From contig JAGGTT010000030.1 of assembly GCA_021163565.1 (NCBI GenBank), positions 1 through 7,903 of the forward strand: DNA of 7,903 bases. The letters are read 5' to 3'. Below the pieces are notes generated by a model. That model ran no database searches and was not told the origin of the DNA. It saw only the letters and a program-made list of their open reading frames with translations. The position numbers and the translations under genes are program-made. Source of the DNA: Candidatus Tharpella sp. Lineage in GTDB: Bacteria; Desulfobacterota; Anaeroferrophillalia; Anaeroferrophillales; Tharpellaceae. Below, piece after piece: positions 7,016 through 7,903 of this stretch (its first letter is position 1; each line of letters begins with the position of its first letter).

Positions 7016-7903
7016 CGCTGAATACCTCAGATAAAATCTTCAACATAGTTTCGATCTCAACCTTGACAATCACCAGAGGCGGCGTCAGGCGCAAAGTATT
7101 AGCTCCCGCAGAACCCACCAACAGATGCCGCTCAAGACAGGCTTTAACAATATCTCCAACCGGAATTTCAAGATCCATCCCGATCATCAGGCCCTGTCCG
7201 CGAATATTCCCGATCAACTCCGGAAATTCAGCTTTGAGTTTTTCTAATCCGGCAATAACAATGGCCCCTTTTTCAGTTACCTGTTCAACAATTTTCTCAT
7301 CCCGTAAAGTTTCCAGCGTTGCCAAAGCAGCAACTGTAGCTAAAGGATTGCCGCCAAAGGTTGTAGCATGACTGCCAAACCCGAAATGACGTATAACCTG
7401 GTTGCTTGCCAGCATCGCTCCGATCGGGAAACCATTCCCCAACGCTTTGGCGGAGGTTAAAATATCGGGAGTTATGTGGCTGTGCTGGTAAGCGAAGAAT
7501 TTTCCTGTCCGGCCGATACCGGTCTGTACCTCATCTAAAATAAGTAGAATCTCACGCTCATCGCAGAGGCGGCGCAAACGATCAAGATAGTCAGGAGCCG
7601 GCAGAATCACACCGCCTTCACCTTGAACCGGTTCAACCAGTACGGCACAGGTTTTTTCAGTAATGGCCTGAGCTACAGCCTCGATATCATCGAAAGGAAC
7701 ATAATCGAATCCTTCAAGCAGCGGCTGATAACCGGTTTTAACCTTCTCCTGACCGGTAGCCGTGAGGGTCGCCATAGTCCGACCGTGAAAAGAGTGCTGC
7801 ATCGTAATGATGCGGGTCCGCCCTTCACCTAAAACCGCATCACCATAACGCCGAGCCAGTTTAATCGCCGCCTCATTCGCCTCGGCCCCTGAATTACAGA
7901 AAA
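6999..7903 (-). CDS. argD: Acetylornithine aminotransferase (5' end outside window)
   Basis: The frame runs in from the window edge and gives the last 300 residues; about 100 N-terminal residues are expected beyond it. The visible part starts FCNSGAEANEAAIKLAR, a class-III aminotransferase segment, so the ATG at 7802 is internal and not the start. Further motifs: QHSFHGRTMATLTATG, VEPVQGEGGV, the PLP-binding LDEVQTGIGRTG with its aspartate, SAKALGNGFPIGA with the PLP lysine, and TTFGGNPLA. The enzyme moves an amino group from glutamate to N-acetylglutamate semialdehyde and depends on PLP. The family also includes ornithine, succinylornithine and 4-aminobutyrate aminotransferases; the following argF and argG favour acetylornithine. 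Its end overlaps the argF start by 17 bases. Confidence 0.93.
   Translation of the reverse strand, partial: FCNSGAEANEAAIKLARRYGDAVLGEGRTRIITMQHSFHGRTMATLTATGQEKVKTGYQPLLEGFDYVPFDDIEAVAQAITEKTCAVLVEPVQGEGGVILPAPDYLDRLRRLCDEREILLILDEVQTGIGRTGKFFAYQHSHITPDILTSAKALGNGFPIGAMLASNQVIRHFGFGSHATTFGGNPLATVAALATLETLRDEKIVEQVTEKGAIVIAGLEKLKAEFPELIGNIRGQGLMIGMDLEIPVGDIVKACLERHLLVGSAGANTLRLTPPLVIVKVEIETMLKILSEVFSDARKQ
7024..7029 (-). promoter_or_regulatory. Ribosome binding site deciding the argF start
   Basis: TGAGGT on the minus strand, eight bases before the ATG at 7015 and inside the last codons of argD. It favours the 17-base overlap with argD over the ATG at 6997. Confidence 0.75.

Noticed and set aside
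1..7903. CRISPR arrays, insertion sequences, tRNA or rRNA genes, phage or defence genes
   Set aside because: No regularly spaced repeats, terminal inverted repeats, transposase motifs or structural RNA signatures were seen. Almost all bases are taken by conserved minus-strand genes.

Overview
This window is a tightly packed, single-strand stretch of a bacterial chromosome. Every gene I can support lies on the minus strand, so transcription runs from high to low coordinates. In that order the genes are argD (5' end outside the window), argF, argG, lspA, lgt, maf, a yggS/PLPBP-type gene, argH, and a fibronectin-III-like lipoprotein gene whose 3' end is outside the window. Gaps between genes run from overlaps of 17 and 4 bases up to 57-78 bases. 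I see no convincing promoter or terminator inside, so the simplest reading is one long operon that enters and leaves the window.

The organism is probably a Gram-negative bacterium of the former Deltaproteobacteria (Desulfobacterota / Desulfuromonadia-like). The reasons are the argD-argF-argG-argH order, the lipoprotein beginning CGKRGDPMPP directly after argH (from memory, a common neighbour in Geobacter-type genomes, often followed by lysA/dapA), and the cysteine-rich Lgt motif GRLGCLSAGCC. This placement is inference from remembered families, not from a search. Base composition looks moderate, with the lipoprotein gene more AT-rich by eye; I did not count it.

Region by region: 6999-7903 and 6095-7015 encode acetylornithine aminotransferase and ornithine carbamoyltransferase. 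4870-6069 encodes argininosuccinate synthase and 723-2123 argininosuccinate lyase, so the ornithine-to-arginine steps are complete and the acetylornithine step is partly visible. Four genes sit between argG and argH. lspA (4339-4869) and lgt (3514-4281) encode the signal peptidase and the diacylglyceryl transferase that mature lipoproteins. maf (2921-3511) encodes a nucleotide pyrophosphatase, and yggS (2120-2842 or -2866) a PLP-homeostasis protein. The lipoprotein at 1-717 would itself be a substrate of Lgt and LspA.

Start codons are often not ATG: maf and argH start with TTG, lspA with GTG, and yggS with GTG or TTG. Two of the larger gaps (lspA-lgt and maf-yggS) hold short reading frames that end at the next start codon and could couple translation. 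I found no RNA genes, mobile elements, CRISPR arrays or clear new system. The window is mainly housekeeping, and its points of interest are the gene arrangement and the translational layout.
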